This document shows positions 36,605-48,321 of a DNA stretch of 64,000 nucleotides, one piece after another. The notes under the pieces were generated by a model. The model searched no databases and was not told where the DNA came from. It saw only the letters and a list, made by a program, of their open reading frames with translations. Within the stretch, counting starts at the first letter, position 1; every line of letters starts with the position of its first letter. The stretch covers positions 496,001 through 560,000 of the forward strand of contig RSEE01000013.1 in the NCBI GenBank assembly GCA_003971905.1. The letters are read 5' to 3'. Made by a program: the position numbers and the translations under genes. The stretch is from Moniliella sp. 'wahieum'. Lineage: Eukaryota > Basidiomycota > Moniliellomycetes > Moniliellales > Moniliellaceae.

Positions 36605-37828
36605 GTGCCGAGGACACAGGACCCGTCCTGGGCTGCTGCAAGCTGCTGCACAGCTCTGGCAGGGTTGTGCCGTGCTGTGCGCTGCACTGGGCTCGTGCGA
36701 GACACAGATGTGGCGGGCAAAGGCCCCACTGTGCCCGTGGGCCACATGCCCCCGAGGTGGCAGGGTCTGGCAAGCCAGGATAGCGCTGGGCTGCGCTGGG
36801 CCAGTGCGGGCTGTGCTGGGAAGGGCACTGGCGCTGCCCGCTGCTGAGCGTTCGGCAAGCAGGGTGTGAGACGCAAGGAAGCTGGGTGGCTGGGCTGGTG
36901 TGGCAGGCACCGAACGGGGGGTGGCAGTGGGGTGGCGCATGCGGCTGGCGGGCGCTTGATGCTGATGCGTGATGCATGGGCCCTGCAGCTGAGCTCAGCG
37001 CTGGGCAGTGGCCAGTGGGGGAGGGAGGGATGGTTGATGCCTGAGGATCGATAGTAGATGATGTGTGACGCATGACATGTGATGCATGTGACATGTGATT
37101 CCGAGGGACGGGTGGCGTCGAGACAAGTGCTGGGCGGGGATGGTGTCGGAGGGGAGGCAACGTAGTGTTTTCGCGTCGCTTGGGTGCTTGAGGTGTGCAT
37201 GCTGGCGGCTGGGCTGGCTGGGCTGGGCGTGGGCATGGACAGGCGTGCACCCGTCGCCTGCTGCGGCTGGAGCGTGAAGCTTGAAGCTTGAGGCGAAGCT
37301 TTGGGGCGTGAGACTTGGGATCGGGCGCGCCCAGCTGCCCAGGCTGAGTGCAGCGACAGCCAGGCTGGGCCTGGGCCTGGGCGCTGGAGCTGAGCAGGGT
37401 GGGGGGCAAGCGCATGCAAGGGCGTGCAAGCGCAGGCAAGGGCGTGCAAGCGCAGGCAAGGGCGTGCAAGCGCATGCAAGCGCACGCAGCAGCCATGCAA
37501 GGGGGCAGCGGAGGGGCGGCTGCTGGCGGCCGGGCACTGCGCCCTGCGCCCGCACACGCCGCCTGGCGAGGATGCTGTCAATCGGCAGCCCTTGCTGCTC
37601 TGGCCAGCACCCGCTTCCCCTGTCACCTTCTGCCGTCTGCCTTCTGCCTTCTACCCTCTACCCTCTGCCCTCCGCCACCCCCGCCTCTGCCTTGCCTGTC
37701 GGCCGCCGCCACCACCACCACCTCCTCCTCCTCCGCCCCTCCCATCCTCTCTCCTCTCTCCCCATCTGCCTCGCCCCCGGCGGCGAGAGGAGCCCCTGCC
37801 CCCCCATGAATCCGCGCTACCCCCCGAC

Positions 37829-40800
37829 ATGTCCATCGCCCCGTCCCTCGATCCGTCCGAGTGGGAAAAGTGGCTGGCCCGCTACCGCGCCGGCACCTGG
37901 CAGGACCCCGCTCTGCCCATCCTTCCCCGCTCCACCTCTTCCCGCACCATGCCCGTTGTCCAGGCCCCTCTTCCGCCCAAGCGCGCCTCCTCCAGCGTCC
38001 ACTTCAAACGCCCCGGTGTCTCCTTTGACGTCTCCATGGCCAGGGCCAACGCGTCTGCTGCTCACGCCACCGCCCCCCGCAGCAGCGCCCCCTCCGCCGG
38101 GTCCAGGGCCCGTCGCCAGCGACGCCGTCAGATTGCCCGTCAGCAGAACATGGTTACCGACGAGTCTGGCGAACAGCTGGACACACTTGGTGCGTATCCC
38201 CCCTCCCCCCCCCCCCCCCCCCGCCCACCTTCGGGCGCCACTGGATAGTACAGATCGCAGCAGCCTTTCGGGCTCCGTCTCCGATGCCGAACCTCGACCT
38301 GGTGCTAACCACTCCCATCCCCTTTTGTTTAACCATTGCAATATCCTCTTCCCCCTCTCTGTGTAGACTTTTTCAAGAAACACGGTTACATGAATGCCCC
38401 CAGCTTGTTGGGCAAAAAGCGCTCCCGCCGTGCTGCGCTCATCCGTCACGGCCTCTACCCACTGCAGAACCACCCCTTTTTGCAACGCTATGTCACGTTC
38501 CTCCAGACTGCGTTCAAAGTGCCCTATGCGGCGGTCACCATGCCCTCGGACAACCAAGAAGACATTAGTATCGTATCCCAAGCCGGTGGCGACGCCAACA
38601 TCACCAGCATTCCTCGTTACAAATCCCTCTGTTCCCATGCGATGCTGCACGATGGGTTGTTTATAGTGGAGGACATGTTGCAAGATTGGCGGTTCAAACA
38701 TGCTCCCTCTTCCGTCGGCGAGGGCTTTGAGGCAGTCGCGGACGGAGAGACATTCCGCTTTTATGCCTCAGTGCCGGTCAAGCTGTCGCTACCGGCCCAA
38801 GACCCTCGCTTTCCCGACGAGCACATTGATGTGGGCCGTCTGGTGATTATGGATCATGTGCCGCGCACGCTGGACGAGGCGGACGTGCATGTGCTCAATG
38901 ATATTTCGTTTATGGTGTCGGAGGCATTTGACAATGCCTACCGTGAACGCCTGGGCGAAAAGACGGCACGGATGGCACAGAGTTTGGGGTATCTAGCGCT
39001 GTCTGTCGACAACCCCAAATTGCTACGCAAGTTCAACAAGAGGCCGTCGGGGGGAAGTATGACTTCGTCTACGTCCGAAACCTCTGACCTGGACGAAGAA
39101 GCCGAGTCGTGCCAACGCACTCAACTTGTTTGCCAGTCGCTCCGATCCACGCTCAATGCCCAGACGGCGTTTGCGATTGACGTACGAGAGCTGAATATGG
39201 ATGCCCCCAAGCACCGTAGCCACCGGGAGCGCCGCCGACAGCGTGCCGCCTTCCCCCGCGCATCGTGGTCCCAAGCGTCCATCTCCCCGCTCGACTCACC
39301 TCAGACCGAGCTCCCGCCCGCCTCGGCCGAGCCTATCACGCTCGCGCGCAGCCTGGACGCAGCGCTGGACCCAGCACCGGATCTGCCATCGCCCCGACCG
39401 GGAAGCCAAACACCTCGTTCCCCTGGTTCTACCACCTTGACTACGCCTATCTCTTCTTCGCCCCGCGTAACGAGCGCCTACATCCCTGACACGGTCACCT
39501 ACGGACCGGATCTGTCTCGGCTCACGTTCGGCCACAACCCTGCCGGGGACGACGACGACGAGAATCGGCATGGACATGCTCATTTGCAAGCGTTTGATGG
39601 ACCCGACGAGGAAATGATGCCCGATGTGAGTTCGGCCGAGGCGGTGCGCGAATTGAAAGAACTCTTGTCTTTGGCCCAACAATCGCACAACCCGGGCCAA
39701 GCTCACTTTTGGGCCAACTTGGGCGATGGCTCCAACAGCAATTATCCCACCGATTCCGAACACGACCTCTCCACCACCGGTTCGGCGTCCAATCCGGGCT
39801 TGTCCGAGTCGTCCGAAGGCTCGGTCGAATTCAGTCCCTTGTCGGCCATTGTCACCAAAGACACGCGCATGTACGCCACGGTGCCCGTCTTGTCGGCGTC
39901 GCGGACCAAGATCCGCAAAGTGCTCGTGATTACCTTCCCGTCGCTCTTGGCATTGGATCAGTCGGACCTGCTCTTTCTCCATGCTGCTGCCAACATTTTG
40001 CACGCCTCGATCACGCGGCAAGAGGCCGCTGCGGCCGAGCAGGCTCAGCTGGCGTTTATCCAAACTGTGCAACATGAGCTGCGCACGCCGCTGCATGGGA
40101 TTTTGGGCGTGGCGGAAGATTTGCGGCATGCGCTGCACAACCGCTCCTTGGTAACCGAGGCAGAGAAGCACTGTTTGACCCAAACCGAGTACTTGGACCG
40201 GTCGCTCGAGGTGATTGAATTGGCTGGTTCGTCGCTTACCAGGCTGTTGGACGATGTGTTGGATTTTGGCCAGGTGACTGGGGTCAAGTCGGTTTCGGAT
40301 CCCGTTTCGCGCGCGGGGCAGGTGGATGAGACGGAGGCGTTTGAGATGCTGGACATTGATGAGTGGATCGAGGATTTGGCGCGAAAGATTTATGCGTACG
40401 AAAAGATGATGCGACGAGTCAAGTCAGGGCAACTGGCCCTGTCTCGCGCCAAAGAGAGCCGGGCCATGCCCGATTTTATTCTGCGCTTGTCGGACGAAGT
40501 GCAAGCGTGGGCATGGGTAACGAGGACCACCGCCTTGACCAAGGTGATCAATCGGATCGTCGGCAACGCCTTCCGCTTCACCGATTCGGGCGAAATTGAG
40601 TTACGAGTGGATGTGGTGGAAGGGGAAGGAAATGAGGACCAGCTCTTGTTTACTATTTCGGACACGGGCGCGGGCATGTCCCAAGACTTTATTCGTCACC
40701 AACTCTTCCGTCCGTTTACCAAGGGCTCCTCTTTTACCCCAGGCGCTGGGTTGGGTATGACGTTGGTGGCGCTGCTGGCCCAAGAGATGGGCGCACAGCT

Positions 40801-42176
40801 TCACGTTAGTTCCGAGTGCGGCACAGGGACACAAATTTCGTTGCGGGTGCCGGCGGAACGGGTGCAGCCGATCGAAGGCGATAGCCACTTGGACGGAGTA
40901 GGCGACGCGCGGATGAGTGCCGCGCCTACCGCCCCTCCGCTCTTCTTTTTCATCCAGCCGTCGCCCAAGAAGGCACTGATTGAGTTTGTTCAGCACGAAC
41001 TGCTCAAACAGGGGCTGGTCCCGGCCCGGTCAATGGCCGAAGCCAATGTGGTGGTGTGGATACGGTGGACACATCCGCGTTCAACTTAACGTCGGTTGAC
41101 TTGCATCCCGATGCCAAGGTCGTCCTGTTGGGTTCGGCGGGCATGTCGTTACCGTCGACGGGACGGTTCATTGGGCACCCCATGTACGTCATGCGGCCCC
41201 CGCATGGTCCTCGCGAACTTCGACGCATGATGGCGTTTGTCAAGGACGACCATGCCAAGTTGGTGCAGAATACGATGATGCTGGTGCGCGATTTGGATGC
41301 GGTATCGGTCGCGTCGTCCACGGCCACTTCCATCTCCCATGGAACGTACGAAGACGGCTCGACACCCCCCTCTCCCCCCACCCTCCTCGGCTGGCTACAA
41401 CCACGTGTACAGCCAGCATAGCCCCAGGCACGTACGCGGCGCTCGTGCCGCCCGACGTGGACGTGCCTGGGGCGGACACCAAGCGCGGCAAAGAGGAATT
41501 CAAAGTGTTGGTCGTGGAGGACAATCCTATCAATATGCGGTTATTAACTACGATCGTCAAACGACTTGGGTTCCAGTACGCCGAAGCGGTAGATGGCGCC
41601 GAGGCGGTGAGCAAGTACATGGCGTTCGAACCGGTGGTCATCTTACTCGACATTTCGCTCCCGGTCCAAGAGGGTTTGCGGCCGCGCGGCAGATCCGTAC
41701 GCGAGCGGCACCTTGGGCTTGACGCCCTTGATTGTCGCCATCACGGCCTTGTCGTCAGAACAGGACCAACAACGTGGCCTGTTCGAATGTGGGATGGACG
41801 GTGGCGCACCAAACCGTTTCCCCCGTGCCTTGTCGGCCGAATTGCAAGATTGGTTTCAACGCTGGCTCGATCGCCCTTTCGACCATTTGCTTCCCCCGTC
41901 CCACACGCCACTTTGGCCCCCAGCACCAGCACCAGCGACAGTACCACCACCAGCACAGGAACAGGCACAGACACAGCCTCCCCTTGTCCCCGGTCCCCCG
42001 CTGCGCAAAAGCTTGCGGCGTCCAGGTCGAGCCCTGCTCTCTCTTCCCCGTCCCCGTCCGCCTCCCCGTCCGCCTCCCCGTCCGCCTCCCCGTCCGCCTC
42101 CCCGTCCGCTTCCCCGTCCCGACCTCAGCCCTCATCTGAGTCCCACTCTCCGTCCCACCAACTCTCATCGCGATGA
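37829..42176 (+). CDS. Hybrid sensor histidine kinase (GAF-HisKA-HATPase-REC)
   Basis: Fungal hybrid two-component sensor kinase feeding the Ypd1 phosphorelay. Start ATG 37,829 (MSIAPSLDPSEWEKW). A 177-nt intron (38,190-38,366, with a long C tract) joins DTL to DFFKKHGYM. A GAF-like region follows (HAMLHDGLFIVEDMLQDWRF, VGRLVIMDHVPR). H-box FIQTVQHELRTPLHGILG, N-box RIVGNAFRFTDSG, G-boxes DTGAGMSQ and GAGLGMTLVALLAQEMG. The receiver domain has VVEDNPINMRLL, phospho-acceptor Asp in ILLDISLPV, and Lys in TKPF. A Ser/Pro tail with a 12-bp repeat ends at the TGA near 42,174. Frame breaks near 41,058, 41,375, 41,672, 41,703, 41,800 and 41,818 are nearly all missing G or C; the receiver 3' half is the least certain part. 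About 1,390 residues. The stimulus sensed is unknown. Confidence 0.87.
42056..42115 (+). repeat. 12-bp coding minisatellite (Ser-Pro-Ser-Ala)
   Basis: Five near-perfect copies of GTCCGCCTCCCC, encoding repeats of Ala-Ser-Pro-Ser in the C-terminal tail of the histidine kinase when read in the frame that ends at 42,176. Confidence 0.75.
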
Positions 42177-43219
42177 ATGTACCGCGGCCGTGGCGGCGGC
42201 GGGGAAGGGGGTAGGATCCACGCAAACAAGGAGGCTGGGATCGTAGAGTCGGCTCTTTTGTCTGTGTTTGTGTCTTTGTCTTTGTCGGTGTCGGTGTTTG
42301 CGTTGACGGGTGTGGATGCGGGTGCGGGTAAGGGTATACGGTTGGGATGCTCGTTTGGTGAATTGGTTGTGCCTGCCCTCCTGCCCATCCGCCCTAAGGC
42401 CTAAGGCTCCGTCTCGTACGCCCGTAGGGCCCTGCATGTCCGTCGGCACTAGTTTTGTTTTCTTTGGTTTGCTGGTTTGCATCACGTCTTCAAGCTTTAT
42501 TCGTGAAAAAGGATACTTTTAGGCCTCCTCTCGCTATTCCCCCCTCCTCATCGATCATCCCATCCCATCCCATCCCATCTCGTTTGTCTCGTCTTGTCTC
42601 ATGTGCTTGCTTGGGGTTCGGCCACTCTCCTATCTTGCTGCCAATCCCATCAACTCTCCCGCCCTCCCGCGCACCAGCGCACCAGCCCTCCGGGCGTGGG
42701 CTTACTGCCCCACCCACCACCCGACTCTCCGCGTTGCTATAGTACCAATCCACTATCCATCTCCCCGCGCGCCCGTCCAGGCCAGCAAGCATGTCTTGTC
42801 CCAGCAGCCAACGGCAGGCACAAGTATGAGAGAGACAAACGGAAAGAGAAAGAGGAAGAAAAATAAAAATGGGTCAATCAGTCGGGGGTAGAGCAACTTG
42901 GGGGGGGGGGGGGGGGCAGGAAAGGTGTAGTTGGGACAGGCAGGAAGGGCAAGGTGGGGCGCGAGGAACGAGAAACTAGAGTAAGGGTAAGGGTAAGGGC
43001 ACGGCGAGTCAGACACGGTGGGTGGAGGCGACCATGGCGGTGTGTAGTAACAGCGTATCGGACAGAGATACCATGGGAAAGAGAGCGAAGGGGTAGAGGG
43101 CGAGAGAGACACAAGAAGGCAAAGAGCGCCTTGGAAGAAACGATGCGTAAAAAACCGTAAGAGGGTACGGCGGACACGGTGGGCCACTCTTCCTGCCCCC
43201 CTTTGTTTGGGTGGTTTCG
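42177..43219. other. Convergent 3' flanks of HK and EFR3
   Basis: No gene seen. Includes T/G-rich TTTGTCTTTGTCGGTGTCGG, CCCATCCCATCCCATCC near 42,560, a run of 17 G at 42,900-42,916 and a GGGTAA triplet repeat at 42,981-43,000. The two flanking genes converge here. Confidence 0.6.
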
Positions 43220-46200
43220 TCACGCCACATAGGGGGGTGCCACCATCAACGTCGTACCGGGCACAGCGGGCGCAACCGAAGGAAGCAACTCGCCTTCGTC
43301 CGTACCGGAAGAGTGCGGGACAGCAATCTGCAGCGAATCGAGCAACGCAGCGACGGCTGTCGTGCTCTGCGTGGCCCCGCCCGCGGCCACCTGCGCCGCG
43401 GGCGGGAGCAAGACGACGACGAGCTCCGTGCTGCTTGGCTGGCACCAACGCATCTCTCCTTCCCCGTTCGCCTCGGACTCCGAGTCGGCCTCGCTTGACT
43501 CTTCCTCCAACCGGGCCGAAGGCGGTGGCGCACCAGCCAACGCCGAGCGCAGATCCGACACCGTCGTCGGTCCCGCCCCGCCCGTTTCCACCGACGGGGC
43601 AGGACGAAAGAGGGGGCCTGTGGACGCCCCCTCTCCCGCAGGCACCACGCTGGGTGCCACCGAGCGTCGTCCAGCGCTGGGACCGGAACTGGGTCCAAGG
43701 CTGAGCCCCCCGTGCTACGAGCAAACGAGGCGCGTGACCCACCAAACGATGCCCCACGCACCGTCGCACCGCCCACCAAATGAGGTTGCAGCAGCGACGC
43801 CGACGCAAGTGACTTACCCCCGTGCCCGGCCGACCAAGCTGTGGGAGCAGCCAAGTTGAGCCCCGAAAAGTCCGATGGACCAAAGCCCGTGTCATCAGCG
43901 TTAGTAGCCAAGGGCGAGGTCCCGGTAAAGCTATCGTCCACCGCTTGCTCCACCGACCAGGGACGGCGGAACCATTGAGCCAATTGGGCCTCAGTCAAGG
44001 TGCTGGCCGCTTGTAGGCCGGGAGCCTTGCTAAAGTACGAGATGAGCGTCTCGTGGTTCACCACTGGCAGCATCTTGAGTACTTTCTCTTCAAACCCAGA
44101 CGGCGCGTCCCCCGGCGGGAAGGGGGACACGTCTTCGGGCGGCTGAAGCGAGTCGGGCGCCGAGGGCATATCCATCTCTGTCGCTGGCAGCGACTCGAGG
44201 TGCTGAAAAGCGCATGGGGGGATAAGCAAGGCAGGTTAGCTTTGGGCAAAGAGGGAAAAGAGAACAAAGTGCGAGCAGAGGGGAGGGAGAAAACGTACGT
44301 CCAGGAACATGTTGTGCAATTCAAACGCGCCCACTTTTTGCGCCGCCAAGGCATAGGTGTGGAGAATGACCCCCTTGATCGCATATAGCCGTTGGGCCTC
44401 AATCCCACCCCACGAATTGGGAATGAGGTAGTGCTCGCGCCGCTCGAACTTGGACGCCAGACGCGAGGGGGCTTGGTCCTCGAGGTACATGAGCATGGGC
44501 AGGAACGCAAGCAAGGCCGAGACGGGTAGATGGTTGATTGCGTTTTCTAGAATCGCCTTGATCGCCCCATAATCCACCGGGTTGGCCGACGCAATAAAGT
44601 CGGGCACAATCGGACGGTGCGGGTTGCCATTGGAGCCCTCAACACCCAGCAGCAAGTCCAGCGTACGAGGTGAGGTAGCATGGTCGGGCACAAACAGTGC
44701 ACGGCAATCGCCAGTTCAAACACACCCGCCGCCACAGCATGCAGCGTTCCAATCGTCTGTTCCACCGATCGAATGTAGACATTGTTCCAGGGCGTCTTGC
44801 CGACGCTCGCCCTGGCTTCCTCGGTTGCCGGAAGTTCGCTGACCGTCGTGCCCGTCGACGTTGTCTCGGCCCGAAGGAAGAGGACGAGCGTTTGGGCAAA
44901 GGCCAAACGGCAAATGGCCGAGGGCCACGCCAACAGACCCGAGATGGGGTGCAAGACGCTCAACGGAATGTTGGCCACTGTCTTGTTGGACAAGGCATGC
45001 GCCGGGCGTTTCGACGATCCCACCTTGGCGCTGGACTTTGTCAGAGGCTGGTCCACTTCTGCCCCGTCCGAGTCGGACCGGTTGTCCCGTTCCACCTCTT
45101 CAAATGCGTCCCCTTGCACATCCACCTCCACGTTGGCGGCCGGCTGCGGGAGCGACGTGTCCGAGTGCAAGTTGCGTAGGGTCGCCATCAGCGCATAAAG
45201 CAGCACCCGAATACTCTCATCCTTCTGTTGCTCTTCGTCCGTGTCGGCTTGACGAGCTGGGGCGTGACCGCCGTACAACGAATCCGTCTCGCCTGCCGCA
45301 ACGGCAACAATGTCCGATTCCGGTCGCTGCAGCACCTCAATTCGCTCCGAAATCTCCTCGGCAATGTCGGCCATTTGCTCGGCATAGTACACATGGTTGC
45401 TCAGCGCACCAATGGTGCGCACCAAGTCCGGGAGCAACGGGTCATCCAAGTCGGCATGTACGCGTTGGACAGTCAAGCCAAGGAAGTTGTCGACTAACTC
45501 GGACGAGGCCAGTCCGATGAGTGATACGTTGCTCTCCAACACGCGCTGAATCATGAGCACGAGCGTGACTTGCTGTACACTGGGCTGGGTGGCAACCTGG
45601 TGGGAACCAGGCGCGTCGGTGCCAGCGTCCATCAACCGGTCGGCCAGAACATGGACTATCGTGCAACGGTATTGCACGCCCGTCCAGAGCACGTATACCT
45701 TGGCCAGCCAGGTGCACCACGCCGACGCGCGCCAGTATGAATGCGCAGCGGGCCGTTTTCCCTCAATGAAATCAAGCGTCTGCGCAGTGAGGAGCTGTAG
45801 TTGTCCAGCGTCCGCGCTGGAGAGGAGCGCATGAAGGATATGCATCGCTTCTTGCGTTACGCTGCGCACCGACAAGCTCGGGTCGTGCGCGGCGCCGCGC
45901 CAGTCTCAGCGGCTTCGGTGTGCGCCCGCACCCGGTCTGCGGCATAGTGAGATGGAGCGGCGCGCGAGACCAGCTGGCTGCGGGTCGAGTTCGCAGCGGC
46001 AGCCAAATCCTCATTCACATCGTCCGGAACCAGTTCACGGGCCGTTTCCTCGAGGAAAGGCATATCGATGATGTCGTCGGACGTGTTGCGCGCCGCGGCC
46101 GATTTGTCGGTCGTCGGGGCCAAGTTGACCAACAGGGCAGGCAGAAGAATGGCCGTGAGTTGAGAAAAGGTCGAGCCATAGAGCAGCTCACCGCTCACCA

Positions 46201-46800
46201 GCCCGCGGAGGGCAGCAAGTCCGGCGAGCCGGGCCCGCGCTTCATCGTCCTGGTCTATGCCTTTTAGGTTGGCGACGGGTCGGCACAGGCCAACGTGGCA
46301 AAGTCAACGAGAAGCGCACCGAGGGAAGAGCGGGAGCCCGAGTCGAGGATGGTGATCTGCGGGTCGATGACGGTTGCAAATGTGTAGAAGAGGCTGGCGG
46401 CGCGCAGGGTAAGTTCAATGTCACGTTTGGCGTCGGGGGCAGCGGTGCGGGCGGTACCAAGGGTGGCGAGGAGAATGGCCTGGACGGGTTTTTCAAAGTA
46501 GTTGAGGCTCAAGGGCGTGTTTTGCACCAGGGCTTCGGCAATGGCGAGAGTGACCATGAGCCCGGCCTTGGCCTGGTCGTGGGGGCGAGAAAGCTGGCGG
46601 GCATAGGCCTTGGCGCGCTCGGCGAGGACATGACCGACCTTGAGGAGCTTGGAAGGCTTGTTGGCAGCGTAGTACTCGAGCTTGCCGAGCTCGTTGGAGT
46701 TGGGGCGGTACTCGGGGGCAGAGGCGACGAGGGCCTTGGGGGGGGGGTAGCACGCGTCCACCAGGGCACGGTGGTTGGGCTTGGGGATGCCGGGGGCCAT
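43220..46800 (-). CDS. EFR3: EFR3 plasma-membrane PI4-kinase scaffold
   Basis: Efr3 is a palmitoylated or basic-patch membrane anchor that brings the Stt4/PI4KIIIa complex to the plasma membrane for PI4P synthesis. Start ATG 46,798-46,800 (MAPGIPKPNHRALVDACYPP); NHRALVDACYPP, LGKLEYYAANKPSKLLKVG and VLAERA match the Efr3 N-terminus, followed by helical-repeat sequence. One intron (44,203-44,298; GTACGT...TTTTCAG) joins LHNMFLD to HLESLPATEMD. The C-terminal third is Ser/Gly/Pro-rich and ends VAPPYVA at the TGA, 43,220-43,222. Four frame breaks, each repaired by one base: GGG at 46,277 (ADP-VANLKGI), 45,900, the AAA (TTT on the coding strand) at 44,692, and the C6 run at 43,706. About 1,160 residues, in range for filamentous fungi. 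Confidence 0.88.
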
Positions 46801-48321
46801 GGCGGCGGGGGGGAGGGGGCGGAGGGGGAGGGTGGTGGGGCGGGGCGAGGCGGGGCGGGGTGAATGCGGGCGGCGGGGGTGGGCGTGCTGGGTGGCGCCC
46901 GGCAGGCTCCGTCTGCTGTGCGCCATGGCAGACTGCAGCCCCGCCGCCGGCCCGCAGTAGTCACTCTGGCGTTTCGCTCGTGGCCGGCGCGCATTCACGG
47001 TATATTCTCGGCGAGCATTCACGCCGCCCCGCTTACGTCACCGGCTGTCGTGCGGGGCACATCGCTCGGGCGCTGCCCAGCTGCCCCGCCCCCGCACGGC
47101 GCCAGTGCCGGCCGCCACCCACCCTGGCCTCTCTGGCATGGCCCCCTGCAGCGTCGCTGGCCTTCCCTGGCGGGGTGCCTGCTGGCATCCGCACGCGCCC
47201 CCAGGCCCAGCTCCCGATCTACCCCAGCCTATGTACACCCGCAGGGCACCCACCCACACTCGCCCCGCGCCGGCTGGTCACATGCACATCACATCTCCAC
47301 ATCCTCGTTCTGCTGCTCCCCTGCTGCTCCCGTTCACGCGGTCACGCGCATTCCCCCAGCACCCAATCGTTCACGTCGAACGCCGCGGACTGCACACACC
47401 AGCGAGAGCCCTCTTCCACCCACCATCGTGTAGGCTACCCCCGTTCCGTTCACTTGTCAGTACTCAGTACTAGCGGGACGAGGCAGCGAGCCCAAAGTCG
47501 AGTTCATTGGGCCACGCCCCACGCGCTCGCTCTCGTCTCTGCATCGATCAAAACAAGACGCACTGGATACCCATTCACCGGTCACCCCTCCTGTGGTCTG
47601 CTTGCAACAGTAAAGAGGGGGGCAGGGATAGGGGTTGAACAGAGGTCCAATGTTCCATCTCGCAAATAGTATATCCATGTGTTGGTCGTTTCTTCCTGTG
47701 TTGCCAGAACCGCGGCGCCATGACCCCAAGATCTCAAGCAGTGGAAAAGTCAAGAGAACGGGGAAAAGGCGGGGGGAAGGAGAGACAAGGAGAGAACTAC
47801 TTCGGTGTGCAACCTCTCGCACCATTCCTCCTGCCAGAGGGCAACTGAACAGACAGGGCAGGGCAGGGAGCAGGTCTACCACGAACTATAAGGTCGATCC
47901 CAGTGGCACACACAGCTACCCCAGTCCACTCGCATTCAGCGTTCGCATCGAGTCGGGACCAAATAGGACACAGCGGCGTACATTGGCCATGGGGGGACAC
48001 ACACACAAGGAAGAAGACAGGCGGTTACACAGGCGACCAAATGCATTGGAGAAGCATGAGGGGGGAGGGAGGGGGGAGGGAGGGGGGAGGGAGGGGGGAG
48101 GGAGGGGGGAGGGAGGGGGGAGGGAGGGGGGAGGGAGGGGGGAGGGAAGATATGTCTTGTCCAACACCCAACAGCAGCCACCAGGGACTTGGGACCAACA
48201 ACGCCCCGTCACCCCCATGCCACCGCACGAGAACGCAAGTGTGCAGGGGGGGAAAGGGGGGTTGGTGGGCAAGGTGCCAGGTCACACGTTGTTTTCAAGG
48301 TCATTGTCCAGCGCAAAAGAA
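46801..48321. other. Intergenic, EFR3 promoter side and PP2C 3' side
   Basis: GC-rich upstream sequence of EFR3 to about 47.3 kb, then mixed sequence. Overlapping frames of up to 300 codons on both strands lack any domain and run through a G-rich minisatellite at 48,060-48,147. No gene supported. Confidence 0.55.
48060..48147. repeat. G-rich 11-bp minisatellite
   Basis: About eight tandem copies of AGGGAGGGGGG. Every unit has at least two runs of three or more G, so the array could form G-quadruplexes. It lies about 175 bp beyond the stop codon of the PP2C gene, in which orientation it reads as C-rich. Confidence 0.85.

Larger units (their letters stand above)
35135..37828. other. Repeat-rich intergenic island
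   Basis: No gene supported, despite overlapping frames of up to 360 codons in the low-complexity GC-rich part (36.6-37.6 kb), where all six frames are open. Contains dense palindromic-word arrays (35,838-36,160; 37,070-37,100; 37,270-37,292), an AGATCT inverted repeat (36,494-36,604) and a GCAAGCGCAGGCAAGGGCGT-type tandem repeat (37,408-37,490). Pyrimidine-rich leader sequence precedes the histidine kinase start. Confidence 0.55.

Noticed and set aside
36519-37626. 300-350 codon frames in the GC-rich island, both strands
   Set aside because: Low-complexity Ala/Pro/Cys/His strings in every frame, with palindromic and tandem repeats inside; no domain.
42981-43000. GGGTAA repeat as possible internal telomere sequence
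   Set aside because: The unit is GGGTAA, not GGGTTA/TTAGGG, and there are only three copies.
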